The notes under the pieces are model-generated. The model did not search any database, had not been told where the DNA came from, and saw only the letters and a program-made list of their open reading frames with translations. 64,000 bases of DNA from positions 1,860,001-1,924,000 of the forward strand of contig NZ_CP068046.1 in assembly GCF_016698665.1 (NCBI RefSeq). Reading direction: 5' to 3'. Positions within the stretch are counted from its first letter, which is position 1, and each line of letters begins with the position of its first letter. This DNA comes from Devosia rhizoryzae. GTDB lineage: Bacteria > Pseudomonadota > Alphaproteobacteria > Rhizobiales > Devosiaceae. The translations under genes were made by a program, and so were the position numbers. Shown one piece after another: positions 52,695 through 62,309 of the stretch.

Positions 52695-53695
52695 GGATAC
52701 ATCACCAGCGCCTTGAGGAAGCCGTCGGGGCGGTCGCGCGTGGCATCAAGCGCCTTGTCGAGTTGGGCAAGGTCGAAGCGGTCGGTGTAGAGCTTTTGCG
52801 GGTCGAGGCGGCCGGCGACGACAGCATCGACGGCGTCGCGGATGCCCTGGATGTAGATCACGGGGTCGCGTTCATGGGCGTTGATGACGTCGAGACCGCG
52901 CCAGTTCCACATCTGCATGTTGACCTGGCGAGGGCCATCCTGGTGATAGCCGGCAATGACCAGCCGGCCGCGTTCCTTGGTGAGCTCGGCCGAAAGATCG
53001 AGCGGCCATTGCTTGCCCACCGCTTCGATGACGACATCGCAGAACTGGCCGTTGGTCAGTTGCTTGACCTGTTCGATGATCTTCCAGTGGTCATCCATGA
53101 GGATGGTTTCCGCGGCGCCCATTTCGGTGGCGAGATCGAGGGTGAACGGGCGGCGGCCGATCGCGATGACGCGAGCGCCGGCAGCGACGGCAAGCTGGGT
53201 GAGGAGCGCGCCGAGAAAGCCGATGCCGACGATGGCAACGGTCTGACCGGCAGAGATCTGCGCGCGCTTAAAGATGTTCATGGCGCAGCCGAGCGGTTCG
53301 CCGGGAAACGGCACGCCGGCAAGTTCGGGTGGCAGTTTCACCACGGCGCGGGCATCGGCAATGTCGTGGGTGGCATAGCTGTGGTAGGAAAGCGCGGCGA
53401 CGCGGTCGCCGACCTTGAGGTCACCGACGTCGGGGCCGACGGCGTCGACAAAGCCCCAGCCTTCATGGCCGAGCCCGCCGGGTTCGGTAGGGAATTTCAT
53501 CCATTCGGGACCCGCCCAGGGCGTCAGGTTGGAGGCGCAGACGCCGCAGCCCTCAAGCTTGATCCTGACCTGACCGGGTCCGGGCTCGGGGAGCGGCAGG
53601 CTTTCCACATGCATGGTGCCGGGGCCGGTAACGATGGCGGCCTGCATTTGCTGGTCGGCCTGGTGGGCGGTGGTCATGGATTTAGTCTCAGTCAC
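52691..53695 (-). CDS. Zinc-binding MDR-family alcohol/polyol dehydrogenase
   Basis: This medium-chain dehydrogenase of about 334 residues has the catalytic zinc cysteine in GCGVCASNLTPW, GLGHEGWG with the zinc His-Glu pair, and the Rossmann loop VAIVGIGFLGALLTQLA. The four-cysteine structural zinc lobe of classical alcohol dehydrogenases is not seen. GTG 53695 overlaps the upstream small gene; ATG 53677 is an alternative, and neither has a strong ribosome site. Paired with the Gfo/Idh enzyme, it probably works on a polyol or sugar intermediate. Confidence 0.9.
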   Translation of the reverse strand: MTETKSMTTAHQADQQMQAAIVTGPGTMHVESLPLPEPGPGQVRIKLEGCGVCASNLTPWAGPEWMKFPTEPGGLGHEGWGFVDAVGPDVGDLKVGDRVAALSYHSYATHDIADARAVVKLPPELAGVPFPGEPLGCAMNIFKRAQISAGQTVAIVGIGFLGALLTQLAVAAGARVIAIGRRPFTLDLATEMGAAETILMDDHWKIIEQVKQLTNGQFCDVVIEAVGKQWPLDLSAELTKERGRLVIAGYHQDGPRQVNMQMWNWRGLDVINAHERDPVIYIQGIRDAVDAVVAGRLDPQKLYTDRFDLAQLDKALDATRDRPDGFLKALVMYP

Positions 53696-53951
53696 GGTTC
53701 ACGAATTTATTAAAGCGGCTTTCGCTGCCGTCGGCGGTCTTGTCCTGGTAGAGGAAGGCGAGGTTGTTCTCGTCGAAGATTTCGAAGAACTCGTCCCACT
53801 CGATGGCTTCAAGATTGTCCTCGGGCTTGCCGAAATCGATGCGCAGGATGCCGCCTTCGCCGCCGGTATCGACCTTGACGGGATGGCCGTCGCGGGCTTC
53901 GGCCCATTCGCGGATTTCGTCCTGATCGGTGGTGGTGTTTGAACTGCTCAT
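53688..53951 (-). CDS. Small acidic conserved protein
   Basis: This 87-residue protein has TTTDQDEIREWAEARDGHPV, GGILRIDFGKPEDN, and a conserved end AFLYQDKTADGSESRFNKFV. I recognise this as a widespread small family often labelled, without support, as a glucan branching enzyme; no catalytic domain is present. It lies between the UDP-glucose dehydrogenase and the zinc dehydrogenase genes and overlaps the latter. A regulatory or chaperone role is possible but unknown. Confidence 0.82.
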   Translation of the reverse strand: MSSSNTTTDQDEIREWAEARDGHPVKVDTGGEGGILRIDFGKPEDNLEAIEWDEFFEIFDENNLAFLYQDKTADGSESRFNKFVNRD

Positions 53952-53972
53952 GAGATGCTCCTTGAGGTTTGG

Positions 53973-55334
53973 TCAGGCTGGGGAGGCGGCAACGGCAAGA
54001 CCGGCAACAGTGCCCTGCCCGCGCGCTTTGGCCTTGGGCAAGACATCTGGGCGACCGATAGCGTGGTAGTGGAGACCGACGCGCGCAGCCTGCTCGGCCG
54101 AGAGGATGTTGCGGAAGTCAAACAGATGATGGCCATGCATGGTTTCGGCCATGCGCTTCAGGTTAAGCGAGCGGTATTCATCCCACTCGGTGAGGATGAC
54201 GGTTACGTCCGCATCGCGGCAGGCGGCGAGTGGATCGTCGTGCCAATCGACATCGGTGAGCTGGCGCTTGGCGGCTTCGGGCTGCGGATCGTGCGCGTGT
54301 ACTTCGAGGCCGGCCTGCTGCAGCAGCGGGATTATGGCGAGGGAGGCAGATTCGCGCACGTCGTCGGTGTTTGCCTTGAAACTCGTGCCAAGGATGGCGA
54401 CGCGGCCGCGGGACGGGGCAGCGGCGATGATGCGCTGGGCGAGATCGGCCTTGCGCTGGTCATTGCCTTGGATCAGTGCCTCGACGAGGGGCTGCGGCGC
54501 GCCGTGGCGGCGGCCGATGCTGGCAAAGGCGCGGGTATCCTTGGGGAAGCAGGAGCCACCGAAGCCGGGACCGGCGGCGAGAAATGCGGAGCCAATCCGC
54601 GCGTCGCGGCCAATGCCGTCGGCGACGGCGGTGACATCGCCGCCAACGGCTTCGCAGAGATTGGCGACGTCGTTGATGAAGCCGATCTTGAGCGCCAGCA
54701 GCGCATTGGCGGCATATTTGATCAGCTCGGCATTAACTGTCTTGCCGGCGACCAGGGGAACGCCGCGGCGGGTGAGCGGGCGGTAGATTTCGCGCAGCAC
54801 GGCCTCGGAGCGGGCATCGTCGGCGCCGATGACGATGCGATCGGCTTCCATGAAATCGCCGATGGCGGAGCCTTCCCGCAAAAATTCAGGATTTGATGCA
54901 ACCGCAATCGCGCTGTCGCCGCGAACGGCGTCGACGAGCTCCTTGAGCTGGCGAGCGGTGCCGGCGACGACGGTGGATTTGACCACAAGCAGGGTGTCAG
55001 GGCGGAGACTCGGGCCGATGCCGGCGACAGCGGCTTCGACATAGGTCAGGTCGATATTGCCGTCTTCGTCCGAGGGCGTGCCGACAGCGAGGAAGACGGC
55101 ATCGGCGCGGCCGGCATGGGTCTGCGCATCGGTGGAAAACTTGAGGCGTCCAGCCGCCACCTGTTTGCCGACGAGTTCGGAAAGGCCAGGCTCGAAAATT
55201 GGAATCTGAGCGCGGTTTAATGCTTCGACACGGGCGTCATCAATATCGCAGCAGACGAGGTCATGACCCAGTTCGGCGAGGCAGGCGCTGGTGGTGAGGC
55301 CAACGTAACCTGCACCCAACACGACAATCTTCAT
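53973..55334 (-). CDS. ugd: UDP-glucose 6-dehydrogenase
   Basis: This 453-residue enzyme oxidises UDP-glucose twice to UDP-glucuronate. Rossmann start MKIVVLGAGYVGLTTSACLA, FLAVGTPSDEDGN, SNPEFLREGSAI and the catalytic cysteine in GPGFGGSCFPKDT are clear, as is GTSFKANTDDVRESA in the C-terminal domain. ATG 55334 is chosen with GGCGGA upstream. Its product is the substrate of the UDP-glucuronate decarboxylase encoded at 62310. It heads the leftward block of the cluster. Confidence 0.95.
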   Translation of the reverse strand: MKIVVLGAGYVGLTTSACLAELGHDLVCCDIDDARVEALNRAQIPIFEPGLSELVGKQVAAGRLKFSTDAQTHAGRADAVFLAVGTPSDEDGNIDLTYVEAAVAGIGPSLRPDTLLVVKSTVVAGTARQLKELVDAVRGDSAIAVASNPEFLREGSAIGDFMEADRIVIGADDARSEAVLREIYRPLTRRGVPLVAGKTVNAELIKYAANALLALKIGFINDVANLCEAVGGDVTAVADGIGRDARIGSAFLAAGPGFGGSCFPKDTRAFASIGRRHGAPQPLVEALIQGNDQRKADLAQRIIAAAPSRGRVAILGTSFKANTDDVRESASLAIIPLLQQAGLEVHAHDPQPEAAKRQLTDVDWHDDPLAACRDADVTVILTEWDEYRSLNLKRMAETMHGHHLFDFRNILSAEQAARVGLHYHAIGRPDVLPKAKARGQGTVAGLAVAASPA

Positions 55335-55718
55335 TAGTTCCGCCCTTTCGATCAGCGTGTGGCTGCAATCGAGCAATCGTGAGCTTTGTTCCTGCATTCG
55401 AGTTTGAACCCAAGCGTTAGCTTCGTCCACTGCCGGTTTTTTGGAGCTCTATGGCCCTAGGCGCGGGCAGATCAGTGGTTGCCTGAGAGGGTTCAAAGCT
55501 CCGGCACCGCGTCCTAATCTTTAACCTGAGATAAATTATAGCGAGGCTGGATAGCAGCCGGAATAAGTGGATGATCGGAATTATCGAGCCGCGCAGGGCT
55601 GAAACAAAGGCTTTGTTGCGCCTTAGGTTCCCGATTGCGGTTCCGGCGAATTTTGCTTCTGGAACCCGATATGCGAGGGATGGTTGGCTGAGCAGCTACT
55701 TACCTTGCAGGGGCACTT
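55335..55718. other. Divergent intergenic region with competing inverted repeats
   Basis: This 384-base gap between ugd and the first epimerase gene holds no convincing gene. TTTGAACCC (55403-55411) is an exact inverse of GGGTTCAAA (55489-55497). GAGCTTTG (55381-55388) is an exact inverse of CAAAGCTC (55494-55501), so both left arms compete for one right arm. A TAAATTATA-rich stretch near 55535 may be a -10 region for the rightward block. Confidence 0.5.
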
Positions 55719-56825
55719 ATGAAACAGATACTGATCACCGGCGGCTGCGGCTTTATCGGACGGTATGTCACCGAGGAATTGCTGGCGCAGGGCTATTCCG
55801 TGCGCATCCTCGACAGTCTGATCGACCAGGTGCACGGCGATGCCGCAGCGGCGACACCGGATGGTGTCGAGCTGATCCGCGCCGATGTGCGCGACAAGGC
55901 GGCGGTATCTGAAGCACTAAAGGGCATTGACGGTGTGGTGCACCTGGCGGCGGAAGTCGGTGTTGGTCAATCGATGTACGAGATCGCGCGATATGTGGGC
56001 GGCAATGATCTGGGCACGGCGGTGCTGCTGGAAGCCATGATCGACCTGCCGATCAAGCGCATTGTCGTAGCGTCCTCGATGAGCGTCTATGGCGAGGGGC
56101 TGTACCAGACCGCGGACGGCACCCATTCGGGTTCGATCCGTCGCAAGGGCGCCGACATCAAGGCCGGTCGCTGGGATCCGGTGGCGCCGGATGGCTCGGC
56201 ACTGACCCCCTTCCCGACCGACGAGCAGAAGCCGGTGGATCTCGCCTCGATCTATGCGCTGACCAAGTATGCGCAGGAAAAGTCGGTGCTGATCTTTGGC
56301 GAAGCTTATGGCGTCGATGCCGTGGCGCTGCGCTTGTTCAACGTTTTCGGCCCCGGTCAGGCGCTGTCCAACCCTTATACCGGCGTCTTGGCGAACTTCG
56401 CGTCGCGTTTGATCAACGGTCAGCCGCCGACGATTTTCGAAGACGGCAAGCAGAAGCGCGATTTCGTGCATGTGCGCGATGTGGCACGCGCGTTCCGGCT
56501 GGCGCTGGAGCAGAAATCGGCTGCTGGCCATGTCATCAATATCGGCAGCGGCAATGCCTATGCCATCGCCGACATCGCAAATATGTTGGCGCGCGCCATG
56601 GGCGTGCCGGAGCTCCAGCCCGAGATCATGAACAAGGCGCGCTCGGGCGATATTCGCAATTGCTTTGCCGATATTTCCAAGGCGCGCGAGCTGCTCGGCT
56701 TTGAGCCACAGTATCGGCTGGAAGACTCGCTGGACGAACTGGCAGAGTGGGTGCGCGAAGCACAGGCGGTTGATCGCGGCGCCGAGATGCGGCGGCAGCT
56801 GGAAGAACGAGGCCTTGTGTCATGA
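55719..56825 (+). CDS. NAD-dependent sugar epimerase, dTDP-rhamnose 4-epimerase-like
   Basis: This 368-residue extended short-chain dehydrogenase has ITGGCGFIGRYVTEELL, HLAAEVGVGQSMYEIARYVG, ASSMSVYGEGLY and the catalytic YALTKYAQEK. GRWDPVAPDGSALTPFPTDE and FGPGQALSNPYTGVLANFAS match the subgroup that epimerises deoxy-hexose nucleotides. AGGGGC precedes the ATG. It is the first gene of the rightward block and overlaps the next gene as ATGA. The exact nucleotide sugar is not determinable. Confidence 0.9.
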   Translation: MKQILITGGCGFIGRYVTEELLAQGYSVRILDSLIDQVHGDAAAATPDGVELIRADVRDKAAVSEALKGIDGVVHLAAEVGVGQSMYEIARYVGGNDLGTAVLLEAMIDLPIKRIVVASSMSVYGEGLYQTADGTHSGSIRRKGADIKAGRWDPVAPDGSALTPFPTDEQKPVDLASIYALTKYAQEKSVLIFGEAYGVDAVALRLFNVFGPGQALSNPYTGVLANFASRLINGQPPTIFEDGKQKRDFVHVRDVARAFRLALEQKSAAGHVINIGSGNAYAIADIANMLARAMGVPELQPEIMNKARSGDIRNCFADISKARELLGFEPQYRLEDSLDELAEWVREAQAVDRGAEMRRQLEERGLVS

Positions 56826-57871
56826 CAACTGTTATTACCGGCGGGGCCGGTTTTATCGGAAGCAACCTCGCCGATGCGCTGCTCAGCGATGGCGAGAGCG
56901 TCACTATCCTCGACAATCTCAGCCGTAATGGCGTCAGCCAGAACCTAGATTGGCTCAAGGGCCAGTATGGCGACCAGTTGCAGGTGGTGGTGGCCGATAT
57001 CCGTGATCCGGCTGCGATCGAGCCGGTGCTGGCTAAGGCCGACGCCGTATTCCATTTTGCGGCGCAAACGGCGGTGACGACGAGCCTTGTCGATCCGATC
57101 GATGATTTCGACGTCAATGCGCGCGGCACGATCAATGTGCTCGAGGCAGTACGTAAGGCCGGCCGCAAGGCACCGGTGATCTTTTCGAGCACCAACAAGG
57201 TCTATGGCGGCCTTGACGATCTGCGGCTCTATGAGTTGCACGGGCAGCATGTGCCAGCCGACGAGCTGATCCGCGCGCGCGGCATCAACGAGGACCGGCG
57301 GCTGGACTTTTGTACGCCCTATGGTTGCTCGAAGGGCGTCGCGGACCAGTATGTGCTCGACTACCAGCGCTCCTATGACATCCCGACGGCCGTGCTGCGC
57401 ATGAGCTGCATCTATGGGCCACGCCAGTTCGGCACCGAGGACCAGGGCTGGGTCGCGCATTTCCTGATCCGGGCGCTGCGCGGCGAAGGCGTCACCATCT
57501 ACGGCGACGGCAAGCAGGTGCGCGATGTGCTGCATGTGAGCGATGCCGTAGCGGCCTACAAGGCGACGCTGGCGAACATCTCTAAAGTGCGCGGACGGGC
57601 GTTCAATCTGGGTGGCGGGCCGAAGAATGCGGTCAGTCTCAATATGGTTCTGGCCGAAATCGGCAAGCTGGTCGGGCGCAAGGTCGAGGTCTCGCATGAG
57701 ACCTGGCGCGAGGGCGACCAGCTCTATTTCGTTGCCGAAACCAGCCGGCTCAAGGCCGAACTCGGTTGGCGGGCGCGGGTCAACTGGCACGATGGACTGC
57801 AGGATCTTGCCGATTGGCTCTTGGCACGCGAACAGACGATCGGGGATCGGGCACGGCAGGTCCAGGCATGA
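56822..57871 (+). CDS. NAD-dependent sugar epimerase, CDP-paratose 2-epimerase-like
   Basis: This 349-residue extended short-chain dehydrogenase has VITGGAGFIGSNLADALL, HFAAQTAVTTSLVDPIDDF, FSSTNKVYGGLDDL, and the catalytic YGCSKGVADQY. RMSCIYGPRQFGTEDQGWV places it in the CDP-tyvelose/paratose 2-epimerase-like subgroup. It is distinct from its upstream neighbour, so two different epimerisations are expected. Both junctions are ATGA overlaps. Confidence 0.9.
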   Translation: MTTVITGGAGFIGSNLADALLSDGESVTILDNLSRNGVSQNLDWLKGQYGDQLQVVVADIRDPAAIEPVLAKADAVFHFAAQTAVTTSLVDPIDDFDVNARGTINVLEAVRKAGRKAPVIFSSTNKVYGGLDDLRLYELHGQHVPADELIRARGINEDRRLDFCTPYGCSKGVADQYVLDYQRSYDIPTAVLRMSCIYGPRQFGTEDQGWVAHFLIRALRGEGVTIYGDGKQVRDVLHVSDAVAAYKATLANISKVRGRAFNLGGGPKNAVSLNMVLAEIGKLVGRKVEVSHETWREGDQLYFVAETSRLKAELGWRARVNWHDGLQDLADWLLAREQTIGDRARQVQA

Positions 57872-58992
57872 TCGCTGCCGCCTCGGCTGCGTCACAGGCC
57901 GGACTTCCGACCAAGCATATCCTGATGAGCGTGGATGCGGTGGGCGGTGTATGGCGATATGCCATGGACCTGGCCGCAGGCCTCGCGCGCGTGGGCCATC
58001 GCTTCACCTTCGTCGGCTTCGGGCCCGAACCCTCTGCCGCGCAGCGCGACGAGGCAGAGCAGATCGGTCCGTTGCTGTGGCGAGATGCGCCGCTCGACTG
58101 GATCACCGACGACGAGGCGCAACTCGATCGTATTCCGGAGCTGTTGCGCGACATCGTCGGGAGCGATGGCATCGACCTTGTGCACCTCAACTTGCCGTCA
58201 CAGGCTGCGGGGTTGATGCTCGATGTTCCTGTGCTGGTGGTGTCGCATTCCTGCGTGGTGACCTGGTTTGCCGGGGTGCGGGGCACGCCGGTGCCGCCGG
58301 ACTGGGATTGGCAGTTCCGGCGCAACCGCGATGGCATGATGGCGGCGGATGCGGTGATCGCGCCAAGCCAGTCGCATGCGCAGATGTTGCGGCAGAGCTA
58401 TGGCGAGATCGACGGGCTTGAGGTGGTGCTGAATGGCTCGGACCTCGAGGTCGAGCCGGTCGGCAAGGAGCATGTGGTTTTTGCCGCCGGGCGCTGGTGG
58501 GACGATGGCAAGAACGGCGCTTTGCTGGATGCTGCCGCCGCTGAAACGCACTGGCCGGTGGTGATGGCCGGAACGCAGAGCGGACCAAACGGCCAGTACC
58601 TGGCGCTCCACAATGTCGAGGCGCTCGGACACGTGCCCTATAGTGAGATCGCCGGCCGTGTTGCACGGGCAGCTGTCGTGGCATCGCCGTCGCGCTATGA
58701 GCCGTTCGGGCTTGCGCCACTGGAGGCGGCCCGGGCCGAAGCGGCGCTGGTGCTGGCCGATATTCCGACCTATCGCGAACTTTGGGACGATGCGGCGTTG
58801 TTTGCGGCACCTGATGATGCTCGTGGCTTCGCGGCGGAGATCAACCGGCTTGCGGATGATGATGATTTGCGGGCCGATTACGCGGCACGGGCGAAGGCGC
58901 GGTCAGGGCGCTACACGATCGGCGCCCAGGTTGCGGCGATGAACGAGGTTTATGGTAGGCTCCTGCGGCCTTCTGAGGCACGGGGGGCCTGA
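57868..58992 (+). CDS. Glycosyltransferase family 4
   Basis: This 374-residue GT-B glycosyltransferase has an N-terminal acceptor domain (ILMSVDAVGGVWRYAMDLAA) and the C-terminal donor domain with the EX7E signature in SRYEPFGLAPLEAARAEA. The ATG overlaps the epimerase stop. No membrane segment is present, so it is cytoplasmic or peripheral. Donor and acceptor are unknown; UDP-glucuronate or UDP-xylose are available in the same cluster. Confidence 0.9.
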   Translation: MIAAASAASQAGLPTKHILMSVDAVGGVWRYAMDLAAGLARVGHRFTFVGFGPEPSAAQRDEAEQIGPLLWRDAPLDWITDDEAQLDRIPELLRDIVGSDGIDLVHLNLPSQAAGLMLDVPVLVVSHSCVVTWFAGVRGTPVPPDWDWQFRRNRDGMMAADAVIAPSQSHAQMLRQSYGEIDGLEVVLNGSDLEVEPVGKEHVVFAAGRWWDDGKNGALLDAAAAETHWPVVMAGTQSGPNGQYLALHNVEALGHVPYSEIAGRVARAAVVASPSRYEPFGLAPLEAARAEAALVLADIPTYRELWDDAALFAAPDDARGFAAEINRLADDDDLRADYAARAKARSGRYTIGAQVAAMNEVYGRLLRPSEARGA

Positions 58993-58994
58993 TT

Positions 58995-60125
58995 TTGAAG
59001 TTTGTTTTCTACACTCATTCGCTGGTTTCGGACTGGAACCACGGCAATGCGCATTTCTTGCGCGGGGTCATGCGCGACCTGGTGAGGCGGGGGCATTCGG
59101 CGCTGGCGCTGGAACCGGTGGATGCCTGGAGCCGCATGAACCTCTTGGAGACACAGGGACAGGCCGCAATCGACCGCTTCGCGACGGATTTTCCGGAGCT
59201 TGAGTCGCGGCAGTATGGGTCCGATTTCGACCATGAGTCTGCACTGGTCGATTCCGACGTGGTTGTGGTGCACGAATGGACCGAACCGGCGCTGGTGGAG
59301 CAAATCGGCCGCATAAGGGCTGGTGGGGCGAATTTCACCCTCTTGTTCCATGACACCCACCACCGGGCGGTTTCTGCCGAGGACGACATCGCCGGGCTGC
59401 AGCTGCGTGACTATGACGGCGTGCTGGCCTTCGGCGAAACTCTGCGGCAGCGCTATCTCGATGCCGGCTGGGGACGCCAAGTCTTTACCTGGCATGAGGC
59501 CGCGGACGATGCCCTGTTTCACCCCATGCCCGAGATCGAGCGCAGGGAGGACCTGATCTGGATCGGTAATTGGGGTGATAACGAGCGCACGGCCGAGATC
59601 AGCGAATTCCTGATCGAGCCGGCGGCGGCGCTCCAGCTATCGGGGACAATCCGGGGCGTGCGTTATCCCGAGGAAGCAATTGCGGCGGTGAAGCGCGCCG
59701 GGCTCCATTATGGCGGCTGGATCGCCAATGCCGATGCGCCAAAAGCTTTTGCCGCGCATAAGGTGACGATGCACATTCCGCGGCGGCCCTATGTGCAGTC
59801 GCTGCCGGGCATTCCCACCATTCGTGTCTTTGAAGCGCTGGCCTGCGGCATTCCGCTCTTGTCGGCGCCTTGGGAGGATGCCGAAAACCTGTTCCGGCCG
59901 GGCAAGGACTTCCTGTTTGCGCAGAACGGGACGGAGATGCAGCGCCTGTTACGCGAGGTGATCGAGGACCCGGATCTCGGCCGTGACATCGCTGCAAGCG
60001 GCCTCGAAACGATCCTTGCGCGCCATACCTGCCGGCACCGCGTGGACGAGTTGCTGGGAATTCTGGGTCAGGTGGGCACCGCCCGCGTCACACAACACCT
60101 CGACGATCTGGAGACTACGCCATGA
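58995..60125 (+). CDS. CgeB-like glycosyltransferase, copy 1
   Basis: This 376-residue GT-B protein begins MKFVFYTHSLVSDWNHGNAH with a TTG start two bases after the preceding stop. Donor-domain segments include IWIGNWGDNERTAEI, GIPTIRVFEALACGIPLLSA and a terminal helical region. It resembles the two following genes and the CgeB/glycosyl-transferase 1_2 group. Its alternative start codon may lower its expression relative to its neighbours. Confidence 0.85.
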   Translation: MKFVFYTHSLVSDWNHGNAHFLRGVMRDLVRRGHSALALEPVDAWSRMNLLETQGQAAIDRFATDFPELESRQYGSDFDHESALVDSDVVVVHEWTEPALVEQIGRIRAGGANFTLLFHDTHHRAVSAEDDIAGLQLRDYDGVLAFGETLRQRYLDAGWGRQVFTWHEAADDALFHPMPEIERREDLIWIGNWGDNERTAEISEFLIEPAAALQLSGTIRGVRYPEEAIAAVKRAGLHYGGWIANADAPKAFAAHKVTMHIPRRPYVQSLPGIPTIRVFEALACGIPLLSAPWEDAENLFRPGKDFLFAQNGTEMQRLLREVIEDPDLGRDIAASGLETILARHTCRHRVDELLGILGQVGTARVTQHLDDLETTP

Positions 60126-61213
60126 AGATCGCCTTTTATGGATCAAGCCTGCTTTCCGCCTATTGGAACGGCGCGGCCACCTATTATCGCGGCATGCTGC
60201 GGGCGCTGAGCGCCAAGGGCTATGACATCACCTTCTACGAGCCCGATGTTTACGACCGGCAGAAGAACCGCGACATCGATCCGCCCGATTGGTGCAAGGT
60301 CGTGGTCTATGAGGGCACGGTCGAGGCACTGAAGCAGGTGGCGGCGGAAGCGCGCCACGCCGATATCGTCATCAAGGCGAGCGGGGTCGGCTTCGAGGAC
60401 GACCTGCTGCTGGAGCAGGTGCTTGCCCATGCTGCGCCGCACGCCCTGCGCATTTTCTGGGACGTGGATGCGCCGGCAACCCTTGCCGAGTTGCGCGCTA
60501 ATCCGGAGCATCCCCTCCGCAAGGCGCTGGAGACGATCGATCTGGTCCTCACCTATGGTGGTGGCGAGCCGGTGGTCGCCGCCTATCGGGCGATGGGCGC
60601 GCATGACTGCATCCCGATCTACAATGCGCTCGATCCGGTCACGCATTTTCCAGTCCAGCCTAATCCCAGGTTCGCAGGGGATCTCGGGTTTTTGGGCAAT
60701 CGTTTGCCGGATCGCGAAGCGCGGGTGGAAGAGTTCTTCCTGGTGCCTGCCATCCGCACTCCCAAGCAGCGGTTCCTCCTGGGTGGCTCAGGCTGGGGCG
60801 ACAAGGTGATGGCGACCAATGTGAGCTATCTCGGCCATGTCGGAACCGCCGACCACAATGCCTTCAACAATACTCCCAAGGCGGTGCTCAACATTTCGCG
60901 GGAAAGCATGGCGGAGATCGGGTTTTCACCGGCGACACGCGTGTTCGAAGCAGCCGGCGCCGGGGCATGCCTTATCACCGACTTTTGGGAAGGCATTCCG
61001 CAGTTTTTTACGCCAGACCAAGAAATTTTGGTCGCGCGGGACGGCAGAGATGTCAGCCAGATCATGGCCGAACTGACCCCGGAGCGGGCCAAGCAGATTG
61101 GTACGGCGGCGCTGGAGCGGGTGCTGCGGGAGCATACATATGCGCATCGCGCCGAGGATGCCGACCGGGTGTTCCGCTCGGCGCAGCGCAGGCAGGTGGA
61201 GGCGGCTGAATGA
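60122..61213 (+). CDS. CgeB-like glycosyltransferase, copy 2
   Basis: This 363-residue protein has an N-terminal domain beginning MKIAFYGSSLLSAYWNGAAT and donor-domain segments LGFLGNRLPDREARVEEFF, FLLGGSGWGD and GFSPATRVFEAAGAGACLIT. It overlaps its upstream neighbour by ATGA. It shares fold and motif order with copies 1 and 3 but is clearly diverged, so each may add a different sugar. Confidence 0.88.
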   Translation: MKIAFYGSSLLSAYWNGAATYYRGMLRALSAKGYDITFYEPDVYDRQKNRDIDPPDWCKVVVYEGTVEALKQVAAEARHADIVIKASGVGFEDDLLLEQVLAHAAPHALRIFWDVDAPATLAELRANPEHPLRKALETIDLVLTYGGGEPVVAAYRAMGAHDCIPIYNALDPVTHFPVQPNPRFAGDLGFLGNRLPDREARVEEFFLVPAIRTPKQRFLLGGSGWGDKVMATNVSYLGHVGTADHNAFNNTPKAVLNISRESMAEIGFSPATRVFEAAGAGACLITDFWEGIPQFFTPDQEILVARDGRDVSQIMAELTPERAKQIGTAALERVLREHTYAHRAEDADRVFRSAQRRQVEAAE

Positions 61214-62298
61214 GTGCGCCCTACGACATCGTCTTTGTCGGGCTTTCGCTCTCGTCATCGTGGGGGAATGGGCACGCAACGACGTTTCGGGCGCTGATCC
61301 GCGGCTTGCACACGCATGGGCAGCGGGTGCTGTTTCTGGAACGCGATGTGCCCTGGTACGCCAATAACCGCGACCTGCCGCATCCGGACTTCTGCACGCT
61401 CGCCTATTACAATAGTGTCGATGAGCTGATCGAGAAGTTCGGTTCGCAGCTTACGAGTGCCGGTGCGGTGATCGTCGGTTCCTATGTGCCTGATGGGGTT
61501 GATGTCATCGATGCGCTGGAGCGGCTGAAGCTCAACAGCTGGCATTTTTATGACATCGACACGCCGGTAACGCTGGCGAAGCTGATGCGCGGTGATGAGG
61601 AATATCTCGCCAAGCGGCAGATCCCGCTGTTTGACAGCTATTTTTCGTTTTCGGGCGGGCCGACGCTGGAGCGGCTGCAGGGGGAGTTCGGCGCCAAGCG
61701 GGCGCTGCCGCTTTATTGCTCCGTCGATGCGGACCGCTATGGGCCGACGGGCGAGGCGCCGGAATGGGACCTGGGGTATCTCGGGACCTATAGCGTCGAT
61801 CGGCAGCCAATCCTGGAACGGTTGTTGCTTGAGCCGGCGCGGCTTCTGCCGCAGATGCGGTTCGTGGTGGCGGGGTCGCAGTTTCCAGGCGATATCGAAT
61901 GGCCGGAGAATGTCGAGCGGATCGAGCATCTGCCGCCAGCCGAGCACCGCTCGTTCTACAATCGGCAGCGGTTTACGCTCAATGTCACGCGGGCCGACAT
62001 GGTGGCGGCCGGGTGGTCGCCCAGCGTCCGGCTGTTCGAGGCGGGTGCCTGCGGCACGCCGCTCATCAGCGATATTTGGACGGGACTAGACCAGATGTTC
62101 CCGGCGGACTCGATCGTTCTGGCCCGGACATCGGACGACGTGGTTCGCACGCTGGAGCAAACCACGGCATCCGAGCGCAACGCCATGGCGGCTTCGGCAC
62201 GGCGCTATGTGCTGGCGGAGCATACTGGGACAGCGCGTGCGGGTGAGCTTTTGTCCATGCTCGGTCATGAACGATCGACCATCCGCCCCTCGGCCTGA
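61210..62298 (+). CDS. CgeB-like glycosyltransferase, copy 3
   Basis: This 362-residue protein has [20 protein letters not shown] at the start and [40 protein letters not shown] and [20 protein letters not shown] in the donor domain. The ATG overlaps the previous stop. A conserved F(D)xxTPV segment ([16 protein letters not shown]) in the middle is shared with copy 2 (FWDVDAPATLAEL). Confidence 0.88.
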   Translation: MSAPYDIVFVGLSLSSSWGNGHATTFRALIRGLHTHGQRVLFLERDVPWYANNRDLPHPDFCTLAYYNSVDELIEKFGSQLTSAGAVIVGSYVPDGVDVIDALERLKLNSWHFYDIDTPVTLAKLMRGDEEYLAKRQIPLFDSYFSFSGGPTLERLQGEFGAKRALPLYCSVDADRYGPTGEAPEWDLGYLGTYSVDRQPILERLLLEPARLLPQMRFVVAGSQFPGDIEWPENVERIEHLPPAEHRSFYNRQRFTLNVTRADMVAAGWSPSVRLFEAGACGTPLISDIWTGLDQMFPADSIVLARTSDDVVRTLEQTTASERNAMAASARRYVLAEHTGTARAGELLSMLGHERSTIRPSA

Positions 62299-62309
62299 AA
62301 GGCGAACGC

